Assembly (NCBI RefSeq): GCF_022968825.1
Contig: NZ_JALHKS010000003.1
Coordinates: 124,001-188,000, forward strand
Length of the DNA stretch: 64,000 bases
Source: Chryseobacterium salipaludis
Lineage (GTDB): Bacteria > Bacteroidota > Bacteroidia > Flavobacteriales > Weeksellaceae
Reading direction: 5' to 3'
Every line of letters starts with the position of its first letter. Position 1 is the stretch's first letter. A program made the position numbers and the translations under genes. Positions 43,529-52,800 of this stretch are shown one piece after another. The notes below the pieces were generated by a model that was not told the origin of the DNA, did no database searches, and was given only the letters and a program-made list of their open reading frames with translations.

Positions 43529-44743
43529 ATGAAAAACGCATACATTATCGACGGGACCCGCTCGCCTATTGGAAATTTTAAAGGAAAGCTGGCAACCGTG
43601 CGGCCGGATGACTTAATGGCCACCATTATTAAACATCTGATGGGAAAAAATCCGGAAGTGCCGGCCGATCAAATTGATGATGTGATTATTGGCTGCGCCA
43701 ATCAGGCGGGTGAAGATAACCGCAACGTGGCCCGAATGGCTCTGCTCCTGGCGGACCTGCCGGTAACGGTGCCGGGCGAAACCGTTAACAGACTGTGTGC
43801 CTCAGGGATGAGTGCCATTGTGCAGGCGATGCGCGCCATTCGTTCCGGCGAAGGCGACCTCTTCATCGCCGGCGGTGTCGAGGGAATGTCCAGAGCACCT
43901 TATGTCATTTCCAAGCCGGAAACTGCTTTCGGAACTGATTCCAAAATGTATGATTCGTCCTTCGGCTGGCGTTTTATCAACCCGGTAATGGAAAAAATGT
44001 ACGGAACGGAGGCGATGGGTAAAACAGCCGAAAACCTGGCGGAAAAATACAATATCAGTCGTGAGGAGCAGGATGAATTTGCTGCGCAGTCACAGCTTAA
44101 AGCCAGAGCGGCACAGGAAAGCGGCAGGCTGCAGGAAGAAATTTGCCCGATCAGCATTCCGCAAAGAAAGAAAGATCCGATTATCGTTCAGGAAGATGAA
44201 TTCTTAAAACCGAATACAACGGTGGAAGGACTTGCCAAATTGCGTCCCGCTTTCGTAAAAGAAAATGGCACCGTAACTGCCGGAAATTCCAGCGGCCTGA
44301 ATGATGGTGCGGCAGCGGTCATCGTTGCATCCGGAGAAGCAGTGGAAAAATATGGCCTCACACCGATGGCCCGGATTGTGAGTTCGGCAGTAACCGGTAC
44401 TGAGCCCGGCATTATGGGAATCGGACCGGTCGCGGCTTCGAAACTTGCACTGGAGCGCGCAGGACTCCAGCTGGAAGACATCGACATTATTGAGTTGAAT
44501 GAAGCCTTCGCGGCACAAAGTATTGCGGTGTTGAAAGAGCTGGGAATTGCGGCGGACGATGAGCGGGTCAATGTGAACGGAGGTGCCATCGCGCTGGGGC
44601 ATCCCCTGGGCATGAGCGGCACACGAATTACCTACAGTGCTGCGCTGGAACTGAAAGAAACCGGCAAGCGGTATGCGCTGGCTACCATGTGTATCGGCGT
44701 CGGTCAGGGATATGCGGTAGTTCTGGAAAATGCAACGTTGTAA
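43529..44743 (+). CDS. Thiolase (acetyl-CoA C-acyltransferase)
   Basis: Cleaves 3-ketoacyl-CoA with CoA to acetyl-CoA and a shortened acyl-CoA, or runs in reverse. The 404-residue protein has the nucleophile Cys90 in VNRLCASGMSA, the NVNGGAIALGHPLGMSGTR motif with its catalytic His, and the second Cys in MCIGVGQG near the end. The sequence is close to FadA/PcaF-type degradative thiolases; which substrate is used cannot be told. It is a single gene with a strong bidirectional terminator. With the acyl-CoA dehydrogenase and ligase of this window it could serve fatty-acid breakdown. Confidence 0.95.
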   Translation: MKNAYIIDGTRSPIGNFKGKLATVRPDDLMATIIKHLMGKNPEVPADQIDDVIIGCANQAGEDNRNVARMALLLADLPVTVPGETVNRLCASGMSAIVQAMRAIRSGEGDLFIAGGVEGMSRAPYVISKPETAFGTDSKMYDSSFGWRFINPVMEKMYGTEAMGKTAENLAEKYNISREEQDEFAAQSQLKARAAQESGRLQEEICPISIPQRKKDPIIVQEDEFLKPNTTVEGLAKLRPAFVKENGTVTAGNSSGLNDGAAAVIVASGEAVEKYGLTPMARIVSSAVTGTEPGIMGIGPVAASKLALERAGLQLEDIDIIELNEAFAAQSIAVLKELGIAADDERVNVNGGAIALGHPLGMSGTRITYSAALELKETGKRYALATMCIGVGQGYAVVLENATL

Positions 44744-44764
44744 TTCTTTTACTTTATAAAACTG

Positions 44765-44794
44765 AAAATGCTGATCAAGCGATCAGCATTTTTT
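44765..44794. terminator. Bidirectional terminator between thiolase and DUF1569 genes
   Basis: AAAATGCTGATC (44765-44776) and GATCAGCATTTT (44781-44792) around AAGC, followed by a T-run. Its right edge adjoins the stop codon of the convergent gene. Confidence 0.85.
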
Positions 44795-45248
44795 ATACCC
44801 CAAACTGCCGCAGATGGTGGTCGAGGTGCTTTGCAAACATATTGTTCCACTCCTGCCCGGTCAGTTTACCAAAGGAGAACGACTCTTTTCCATCGAAAGC
44901 GTTGCGGCCCAGTTGCTGAGTTTTCTGAATATAACCCACGAGCCGTTTTCGCTGCTCGTCAAAATCGGGCGTACCCGTAATGCGAAACTGCGGCGCCGTG
45001 GGTGTACTATGCGGGTATGGCTTTTCACCGACTACTTTTTTCTTCACGAAGTTTTTAAGAATCCACTTGGCCAGTCCGCCCACAGGCCGGTGCAATTGGG
45101 GCTCGTACACCATTTCATAGGTTACGCAACAGTGCGCCAGCATTTGTGAGACGTTCATCGTGCCCCATTGGGCTGGAGAATAAGGTCGTAGTCGATTGAT
45201 GCGGTCAATATAGCTTTGCGCTACACTTTTATTAAAGATGTCCTGCAT
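44793..45248 (-). CDS. DUF1569 protein (DinB-like four-helix bundle)
   Basis: 151 residues, all soluble and helical. The N-terminal WGTMNVSQMLAHCCVTYEM segment and the C-terminal MFAKHLDHHLRQFGV, with paired His, match the DinB/DUF1569 superfamily, whose three His can bind a metal. Members include thiol-dependent enzymes, but many have no known reaction. It follows the Crp/Fnr regulator gene by 37 bases on the same strand, so the two may be one transcript. Confidence 0.85.
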   Translation of the reverse strand: MQDIFNKSVAQSYIDRINRLRPYSPAQWGTMNVSQMLAHCCVTYEMVYEPQLHRPVGGLAKWILKNFVKKKVVGEKPYPHSTPTAPQFRITGTPDFDEQRKRLVGYIQKTQQLGRNAFDGKESFSFGKLTGQEWNNMFAKHLDHHLRQFGV

Positions 45249-45285
45249 TTTGTAGCTTTTAAGTTTTTCGAGAATGGTTTGTGAT

Positions 45286-45846
45286 TTATATTTCGCTGCG
45301 GATTCTGCTCAGGGTTTCTTGAGATATTCCCAGGTAAGAGGCGATCATCCCCAAAGGTGCACGCAGGATGATATCAGGATTTTGTTGCATCAATCTTAAG
45401 TATTTTTCCCGCGCCGTCAGAAATTGGAGCGATTCTACACGTTCGGTCATTTGCGTTAAAATACTTCCCAACACAAACCGGCTAAAATTGGCACTTTCCA
45501 GGGATACAGCACACAGCGCTTCAAGCCGGGCGTAATTACAGGACTGCACAGTGCTGTCCTCGATCGCTTCGAAATTATACCTCGTGGGGCTGTCCCGAAA
45601 CAGGGTGTCCGTATTGGCCATTAAACTCCCTTCGGTGTAAAATCTAATAGTTACCTCCTTCCCGTTTTCATAATAGAAAGCGCGCACGAGTCCTTTCTTT
45701 ACGAAATAAACGTTCCTGTTGTACTGATCCGTCTTGCTGATCCGTTCCCCTTTTTTATAATCCACTGTGTTAAAATCTTCGGCAAGAAATTTCTGAATTT
45801 CAGGCTTGGTCCTTAAAGTCGCAGGCAGCACCTCGATCAATTCCAT
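45286..45846 (-). CDS. Crp/Fnr family transcription regulator
   Basis: 186 residues: an N-terminal cyclic-nucleotide-binding-like beta-roll (about 20-120), a long dimer helix, and a compact C-terminal helix-turn-helix ending PLGMIASYLGISQETLSRIRSEI (split at about 164 and 175). The recognition helix carries E-T-L-S-R, the same E-x-x-S-R pattern that lets E. coli FNR read TTGAT half-sites. The four cluster Cys of FNR are missing (only two Cys, about 102 and 111), so oxygen sensing by an Fe-S cluster is unlikely. It lies 187 bases after the exporter operon on the same strand. A perfect FNR-type palindrome lies upstream of that operon. Confidence 0.93.
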   Translation of the reverse strand: MELIEVLPATLRTKPEIQKFLAEDFNTVDYKKGERISKTDQYNRNVYFVKKGLVRAFYYENGKEVTIRFYTEGSLMANTDTLFRDSPTRYNFEAIEDSTVQSCNYARLEALCAVSLESANFSRFVLGSILTQMTERVESLQFLTAREKYLRLMQQNPDIILRAPLGMIASYLGISQETLSRIRSEI

Positions 45847-46033
45847 TAAAAGGTTTTTCGCGAATTTAATGAAAAAGTATGGAGCATAAACATTCTCATT
45901 TGGTCGGAAAAAAGTAACCTTCGTGCAGTTGGCTAGCTCAAACAGTATCTTAAGTGATAATTTTTATAAATTAAAGAAAAGCGGCCGTCATAACTAAAAT
46001 GACAGTTTAAATGCTATGGATGTAATGCGGAGA

Positions 46034-47242
46034 TTACTCAGATTCGGGAATATCTTCTATGGCTATCTCGCTTGTAGTAATTTTATATTTTTTAAATAAA
46101 AAGTGAATTTTGATTTTGAGCGCAATCCAGGCTGCCAGAAAATAAACCCAACCCAAAATGAAGAGATGCAGCAAATATTTCTTAGTCAGAACTGCAGAGC
46201 CATTTTGAACTACCATAATCTTCAGCGCCTCCAGATACGGCGTGAGCGGGATTATAGCAGTGAATTTTTTTATAAATTCCGGCATGGCAAAAGTAGGCCA
46301 CGTGAACCCACTGATAATAAATGCCGGAGACGCAATCACCATCAATACTTGCGTGGCTTTCAGCGCATCGGGGACTAAAATGCTCACCAGCACCCCTAGA
46401 TTGGTTGCGGCGACCACGAAAACGGCTGTAATTAAGAAGAAATTCCACGCATTATCCGGTACTGGAATTTTAAAGTATAAGCTGCACAAGTAAAAGAAAA
46501 GAATATTAAAATTCGCGAACACCCAAATCGGCAGGCATTTGATTGTCATGACAAACACGGCATATTTCTCCTTACCGGCAAAATCGCGTACAAAAGACGC
46601 TCTTTTAAATTCCTCTGAAAAAGAAACTGCCATTGCCAGCAATATGACCTGCTGTAATACAACAGCCATCATCGCGGGCCACATAAAAATGAGATAATTG
46701 CTCGTTGTGTTGAACAGCGTGATGTAATTTGCCTTGAAAGGCTCGTACCGCGTTTTGGCGAGCTCCGCATTCATGCCCTGTTTCTGCAAAGCTTTCATTT
46801 CGGCTCCCGCAGAAAAAGTTCCCAGTGTTACCTGAATTGCCTTGGCGGCGAAATTTGCGGTCAGCACATTGGAAGTGTTTACATATACGTTTAGCTCAGG
46901 GTATTTCTTCTGCAGCATCATCGCTTCGAAACGCTCGGGAATGATGATGACAGCCGCCGCTTCCGTTCTGATGGTTTCGTCCTTCAGGCTGGCAGGTTCC
47001 TCCACATAATTCAGGATGTGCAGCGTTTTATTGTCCTGCAGCATTTCCACTACCTGGTCGGAGAGTGGCGTGCGATCATGGTTCACCACGATTACCGGTA
47101 TGTTCTCCACCTTTCCCGATTTGTAGGTAAAGCCGATCAACAAAGCATAAAAAACCGGCGCCAAAAAGAAAACGGACAGCAGTGTCCTGTTTGTTAAAAA
47201 TAATGTGAACTCTCTTTTCAGTAAATATCTGATCTGCTTCAT
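46034..47242 (-). CDS. ABC-2 type transporter permease (YhhJ/YbhR-like)
   Basis: 402 residues. One N-terminal membrane helix (about 17-36), a long extracytoplasmic domain (about 40-180) and five C-terminal helices (about 190-375), the ABC2_membrane_3 layout. The C-terminal tail is acidic (EIAIEDIPESE). Such permeases export drugs or lipids together with HlyD and TolC. It is the third gene of the TolC-HlyD-permease operon (24-base gap to the HlyD-like gene). No ATP-binding subunit and no second permease are encoded next to it. Confidence 0.92.
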   Translation of the reverse strand: MKQIRYLLKREFTLFLTNRTLLSVFFLAPVFYALLIGFTYKSGKVENIPVIVVNHDRTPLSDQVVEMLQDNKTLHILNYVEEPASLKDETIRTEAAAVIIIPERFEAMMLQKKYPELNVYVNTSNVLTANFAAKAIQVTLGTFSAGAEMKALQKQGMNAELAKTRYEPFKANYITLFNTTSNYLIFMWPAMMAVVLQQVILLAMAVSFSEEFKRASFVRDFAGKEKYAVFVMTIKCLPIWVFANFNILFFYLCSLYFKIPVPDNAWNFFLITAVFVVAATNLGVLVSILVPDALKATQVLMVIASPAFIISGFTWPTFAMPEFIKKFTAIIPLTPYLEALKIMVVQNGSAVLTKKYLLHLFILGWVYFLAAWIALKIKIHFLFKKYKITTSEIAIEDIPESE

Positions 47243-47266
47243 GAGGTACTTTTTTCTGCGTTTTTG

Positions 47267-48226
47267 CTACTTTAAAGTCACATTGGAATTAACGAGAATA
47301 TCCTTCGCTGCTTCTTTATTTTGCGGCACCACTTTAATTTCATAGACCGCCTCTTCCGGTTCGTAGTCCGGAAACGCTGTGGTGATATCCGCATATTTCG
47401 CCAGTTGTTTGATGGAAATTATTTTACCGGATAATTCTTTTTTATTATAATTTACGACCATCTTCACTGATTGTCCTTTTTGGTACTTCCCGATTTTCGA
47501 CTCGGGGATTGTAAACCGGAAGTATGCTGATGCAGGAATATAACCCGTGAATAAGGGATATCCAGCTGTTGCCAGCTCGCCCTTGTTTAGCGCAATGGTT
47601 TCGACCTCCATGTCATTGGTCGCAATAATATATTTTTCAGCGTTGGCGATCGTCGCTTCCTGCAGTGCACCGCGGGCCTGGCTTTCTTGGCCTTGTGCCA
47701 TTTCGATTTTTTCTAAACGTGTGCCCTGTTGTACATCATGCAACTCAGCGTTCACTGCATCAAGCTGGGCTTTGGCGCCTTGGTACTTTGCAAAATATTC
47801 GTCATACGCTTGTGGAGAAAGCAGACTGTCCCGGTACATGTTCTTTGCGCGGTTAAACGATTTTTGTGCAAACTGAAACTGCTGTTGCAGCCCGCTTTGC
47901 TTTGCTTTCAGCTGGCGCAGTTGATCTGCTGTGGCGCCGTTTTGCGCCATTTGCACCTGTGCCCGCGCGGCAGATGTTGCACCTTGCGCCTGTGCAATTT
48001 TTGCAGAAACTTCAGGCACATCGAGGATGGCCAGTGTGTCACCGACTTTCACAGCCTGGCCTTCTTCTACCTTAATCGCTAATATTCTTCCGGTGAGTTT
48101 TGGCGCAAAGGAAACTACTTCTTTTTTCGTTTTACCAACGATATCTCTTTCAGGTTTGGATTCCTTACAGCCCGTCAGGCCAAGCACTGCGATTAAAAGA
48201 AGGGAAGTAAATACTGTATTTTTCAT
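47267..48226 (-). CDS. HlyD family membrane fusion lipoprotein
   Basis: 319 residues. Lipoprotein signal with Cys20 (LTGC), then a biotinyl-lipoyl-like half (GRILAIKVEEGQAVKVGDTLAILD, residues about 48-71 split), a long coiled-coil hairpin (about 80-185, Ala/Gln-rich), the second lipoyl half and a beta-barrel domain (AYFRFTIPESKIGKYQKGQ). It bridges an inner-membrane pump and an outer-membrane TolC channel. It is the middle gene of the exporter operon. Confidence 0.93.
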   Translation of the reverse strand: MKNTVFTSLLLIAVLGLTGCKESKPERDIVGKTKKEVVSFAPKLTGRILAIKVEEGQAVKVGDTLAILDVPEVSAKIAQAQGATSAARAQVQMAQNGATADQLRQLKAKQSGLQQQFQFAQKSFNRAKNMYRDSLLSPQAYDEYFAKYQGAKAQLDAVNAELHDVQQGTRLEKIEMAQGQESQARGALQEATIANAEKYIIATNDMEVETIALNKGELATAGYPLFTGYIPASAYFRFTIPESKIGKYQKGQSVKMVVNYNKKELSGKIISIKQLAKYADITTAFPDYEPEEAVYEIKVVPQNKEAAKDILVNSNVTLK

Positions 48227-48309
48227 GTTTGTATTTTATTTTTTCTTAATGGTCAAGTTTAATTTCAAGGTTCAGAGAGATGAGCACTAACATTTCTTTT
48301 ATCTACGCT

Positions 48310-49716
48310 TTATAGTTTATCGATCTGTAAATTCTGGGTGGATTTCATGAGCTCAATAGCACTTCGTCGCTGATTATAGACCGCGGTTTTCAATTCCAGT
48401 TCTGCATTTTCTAAGTCGTTCTCCGCATCAATCAGTGCAGCGGAAGTTTTCGTTCCATACCGGAATTCTTTTTCCACCTGCTCGAGGCCTTGTTTTGCAA
48501 TGTCGCGGGACTTTTGTTTTAGTTTTATTTGTGCTTCCGCAATATTATAGTTGGTTTTATTGTTTGCCAGATTCAGCTGTAACTTTTTCAGCGCGTCCCG
48601 TTTTTTATTTTCTAACACTTCTTTTTCAATCTTGGCTTTCTCGGTCAGGTGTTTGCCTTCGTTTCCGTCGAATACGTCCCATTTAATACCAATCCCTGCC
48701 TGGAACAGTGGGAAGATCCGACTGCTCGGCAACTCTGCATTCAGTTTTCCTGTTAAACTCGGTACTAATGTCTGGGAAGCATCAATCGCATTGTTATATA
48801 AACCGAAATAGCTCAATGACGTTTGCGCCTGCACTTTCGGAACCCACCATCTTTCTTCTGCTTTAATTTTATACTCGGTGGCGGTGATGCCGTGATCCAG
48901 TGCTTTGATCTCTACCCTATTCTCGATATTTTCGTCAATTATTTCGTAAGTAATTCGCTCGAGTTGTGGCTGGATCGCCGCAAGTCGATCCCGGTCGATC
49001 CCGGTCAGTAAATGAAGCTGCGTGATGAGCAGTTCTTTTTTTCCTTCATATTCCACGAGTTTTGAGTCTAAAGTCGCCTGTGCTAGTTCAATTTTTTTAT
49101 GGTCATAAGGTGTAATGAGCCCGTACCCCAGCGCTTTGTTGGCTGTCTTTCTGTTAATGTCCAACCGTTTTTTCGCTTCATCCAGCACTTTTCCGGATTC
49201 ATGAATGAGCGCCATTTGATCGTACGCTTTTGAGACTTCGGTAATGATTTCATCGCGACTTTTCTCCATGAGCAGATTTTCGGAAATATTTTTTTCGCGA
49301 TTGGCTTCTTTCAGGTATTTGATTTTCCCGCCAGAATACAGCAGCATGCTTGCTTCTGTTTTTGCCAAAGCTGAAATACCTGAAACACCTAAATCCGTAG
49401 TTAATTGGCCCTCGGGGACCATCGCGCCGGGAAAATACCCCGGAATTGCCGGAATGGCGATTTGAGGCGATTTCAAGCGGGCGTTCGCATACAGATATCC
49501 GGTCTTTCCGGAAATTTCGACTCTAGGCAGAAAAATATCTTTCAGCTTTTGGTCGTCTAATTTCGTGTATTTGTTCTCCAGCACTTGCTGGGCCAGGGTG
49601 CCATCATTCGCCAGCGCGGCATTAATAAGTTCCTGCAGGTCCGGCGCTTCCTGCGCAAAGAATGCTGTTGGAAAAAGCAGTAAGAATGGTCCGAACAGAT
49701 TGAACAAAGTTTTCAT
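48310..49716 (-). CDS. TolC family outer membrane efflux protein
   Basis: 468 residues with a signal peptide (1-21, ending FFAQ). Two repeated OEP halves of long helices with beta segments (SQLIYSGGK-like LLYSGGKIKYL at about 123, and WDVFDGNEGKH at about 345) form the trimeric tunnel fold. First gene of the operon TolC, HlyD, ABC permease. Upstream lie a near-consensus -7 box (49742-49749) and a perfect FNR-type palindrome (49771-49786). Confidence 0.93.
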   Translation of the reverse strand: MKTLFNLFGPFLLLFPTAFFAQEAPDLQELINAALANDGTLAQQVLENKYTKLDDQKLKDIFLPRVEISGKTGYLYANARLKSPQIAIPAIPGYFPGAMVPEGQLTTDLGVSGISALAKTEASMLLYSGGKIKYLKEANREKNISENLLMEKSRDEIITEVSKAYDQMALIHESGKVLDEAKKRLDINRKTANKALGYGLITPYDHKKIELAQATLDSKLVEYEGKKELLITQLHLLTGIDRDRLAAIQPQLERITYEIIDENIENRVEIKALDHGITATEYKIKAEERWWVPKVQAQTSLSYFGLYNNAIDASQTLVPSLTGKLNAELPSSRIFPLFQAGIGIKWDVFDGNEGKHLTEKAKIEKEVLENKKRDALKKLQLNLANNKTNYNIAEAQIKLKQKSRDIAKQGLEQVEKEFRYGTKTSAALIDAENDLENAELELKTAVYNQRRSAIELMKSTQNLQIDKL

Positions 49717-49741
49717 ATCGATGTTTGTTTATTTACATGTG

Positions 49742-49749
49742 CAAAGTTC
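49742..49749 (-). promoter_or_regulatory. Likely -7 box of the exporter operon
   Basis: GAACTTTG on the minus strand, one mismatch from TAnnTTTG, 25 bases ahead of the TolC ATG. No good -33 box is present, as expected for an activator-dependent promoter. Confidence 0.45.
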
Positions 49750-49770
49750 CGAAAGTCAACGCACGATTCC

Positions 49771-49786
49771 TTTGATATTTATCAAA
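49771..49786. promoter_or_regulatory. FNR-type operator TTTGATA-TT-TATCAAA
   Basis: A perfect 16-base palindrome containing TTGAT (49772-49776), N4 and ATCAA (49781-49785), the exact consensus of FNR/DNR-type regulators. Its centre is about 40 bases upstream of the start site predicted from the -7 box, a class II activator position. No T-run follows on either strand, so it is not a terminator. Confidence 0.6.
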
Positions 49787-49887
49787 AATTACTAAATGGA
49801 AGAAAATTAGCATTAACTAGTAGGGCGGATTTCCATAAAACATGTATTAAAATAAATTAAATAACGCGCCGCGCCAAATTGTTCGAC

Positions 49888-52800
49888 TTACTCAGTAATT
49901 ATAATCATCTCTCCTTTGGTATGCGAGCTCATCTGCGGTGCGTAGTAATTCTGCAAGGTCGTGATTGCGCCGCTGAAAGTTCCGGCAGCATTCGCGATAT
50001 AATCCGATTCGAAGACATGCTTTCCCTTCGGCATCTGTTCGATGTAAAAGTTTTCTGAGGCGTCTTTGGTCGCCTGGTAATATCCCAAACCGTTTTTCCA
50101 GTGATAAACCGAAAGGACATTCAGCGGTTCCAGGCCAGCCGGCCGCAGGTCTTTCAAATGAATGTATTCCATATTCCGGTCGGTGTTCAGGATGAGGCGC
50201 ACGGTGACCCTGTCCCCTATTTTGAAGGTTTCGCCCGGCTGCAACAACCGTAGTTCTTCACCGTTTTCGGTTTTTACTTTGCGGTATAGTTCACGCTGTA
50301 CCGATACGTAGTTTGCAGCGGCGGTTACCTTATTATAGTCTTCAAAATACTGCCAGTATAAGCCGCCCTGTACCAGCCCGGGTCCTGGTTTGGAAACTGT
50401 AAGCTTACCAAAAGGAGGCTTAACATCTGCACCGCTTATTGTTTTTTTAATAAAGCCGGTCGCTTCTGTATCGGGAGCAATCGCTTTGCCGCCCCAGGTA
50501 ATGGCAGCGCGATCGCTTGCGCTGGTGGTCCAGGAGGTTCCGCTGTTCAGCATGGTGAAAATCACTTCTGCCGTCGCACGGGAAGGACCCCAGGAACCGG
50601 TTTCCTTCTGAGTTGCCAGCCAGATTTTCAGCTCCTCAATAAACTTATGATCTTCCGGCGTTATTTTTTCAAACGCTTCCAGAGCGCCTGCGTGATTGAT
50701 AACTTCGGACTGATACCAACCCCAGCCATTCGCATTCTGCTTCCAGTAGGCGCCCTGCAGTTTAGATTCTACCGAAGTTTCTTTAAGGTAGGTCATGAAC
50801 TTTTTTGCCAGCTGTTTCTCACCATACGCATTGAGCAGTAAGGCAGAGCGATGCAAGCCATAGAAAGTAAAATCCTGCAGTTTAACTTTTGGTGCGTATT
50901 CTGTAACTTTTGCTTTCGCTTCTTTTGCTTTTTGGGCGAGTGGATACTGCTGTTCAAAATAGCGGCGGGTGTCCAGATAATTTAGAACCATATTACTCCA
51001 GAAGTTATTAGGTTTAAAAGTTTCCGTAATCATGAGGCGGTTGAACTCTTTATCGACATACTGAATTAAAGCTTTCGTCAGTTGTTCGGGGTCGGAGCCA
51101 GCATACCGATTGGCATCTTCTCCCAGCCACTCTTTTATTTTTCCTAAATTTTTCAGAATATAAAGCGAAGTCGGATACGAACTCGGACTGCCGGTATACC
51201 AGGAAAAACCACCATCCGGATTTTGCAGTTGCTGCAACTGTTGCCAGTCGCTCTGCAAGGAATTGCGCATGGTATTGGCGTCGAACAGGCGGGCAATTTG
51301 CTGCATCTGTTCAGCTTCATTTCTGCTTTCCATCAGCCAGGGCGTTTCCTCCAAGAGCAATTGTTTCAACTCCTGATTTTTTTCCAGCGGTGAGGTGAGC
51401 AATTCTTTTTTCTGATACTCATCAAATACCGTCTGTAGTTTTGGATTGGCTTTGAAGATTTCCGCAGCCAGCACATCAGCGAACCATTTGTCAAAAATGA
51501 CATCAGCGGACTGATTGCTGTCATATTTAATAGAGGGCAAGGCAAATAAAATCTCCCAAATTGGATTGGTGGAAAGTTCCAGGGTAAGATTTTTAGTCAC
51601 TGCTGAGCCTGATTTCTGATTCAATAGTTTATCGAAGGTAAAGGTTTTGGATTCGCCTTGTTTCACAAAAACCGGGATGGCCTCCGTGACCAGCATTCGG
51701 TTTGGTAAAATAGCGATCGCTTTCTGTTCACCATCGCTGAAGTTTCCAGCCTTGGCCACCACTTTAAAAATAACGGCACTTTGGTTTTCCGGCACCTGCA
51801 GCGTCCACGTAATAACCTGAGCACCTTTAGCATCCAGTAAAAAGTCTTTGTGTAGCGAATTTTCTTTTATAAATAAGGCGGTGACATCTACTTCAGTTAC
51901 GGCATCTAAAATGCTCACCACAGCCTGTCCTTTTAACGTTTGATTTACTAAACTGGAAATTCGCGTTTTAAAAACAAGCTGATCGCCTTCCCGCAAAAAA
52001 CGAGGGTAGTTTGGCGTAACCGAAAGTTCCTTTTGCGTAACGACCGATTGCTCTAGCGTAGCAGCGCGCGCGTCTTTAGTATGTGCCAGGAACATAGCTT
52101 TCCAGCGTGTAAGTGCTTCCGGTGCGGTGAATTCAAACATGACCTCACCGCGGTCATTGGTTCTCAGTTGCGGGTAGAAGAAAGCAGTTTCATTCAGGTT
52201 ATTCCGTACGGGAACTTTTTCAAGAGTAGCATCAGCGACCGCATTCGCAGCATCTTTTTTTGCGGCACTGTCAGCCATTGACGTTTCCACTAGGGGCGCT
52301 ACGGCAGCTTCCGCCATTACCATTTGCTGGCGGGCGGCACCGCGAAGCATAATATTTCCACTGTAAAATTGGCGATTGCCGTACCAGGAAAATGACGGGA
52401 TCGTAAAATACGTTTCAGGAAGCCTTTCTATTCTTTTCGCATAATACAACGACTGCAGGTTTTCATCATAACGGTACGACACAATATTATAAAAATTTCG
52501 CTTCAGCGTTTCCCAGCCGAAATTGTTTGGCTGAAACTGATCCAGGGACTGATCATACATCGCAGCCAGCAATTCTGCATTTACTTTTTCGCCGGCGGTA
52601 CCTGTTATTTTTAAAGTCCATTTCTCTGTCTGACCCGGCTGCATCTTGTCCCGGAAACTGACCGTTTCTATTTTCAGTGGAAGTTGGTCTGGTTCAATAG
52701 GTAAAGTCACTTCCTGTGTCTCCGTTTCATTAAAAGCCGTCAGCCGCACCTGCACATCAATTTGATGTATGCTTTGATTTTGCGGAAGCGCCACCTCATG

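Noticed and set aside
46000-46016. GTCAT-N7-ATGAC after the ABC permease gene as a terminator
   Set aside because: Only a short stem and the following sequence is not a clear T-run; too weak to list.
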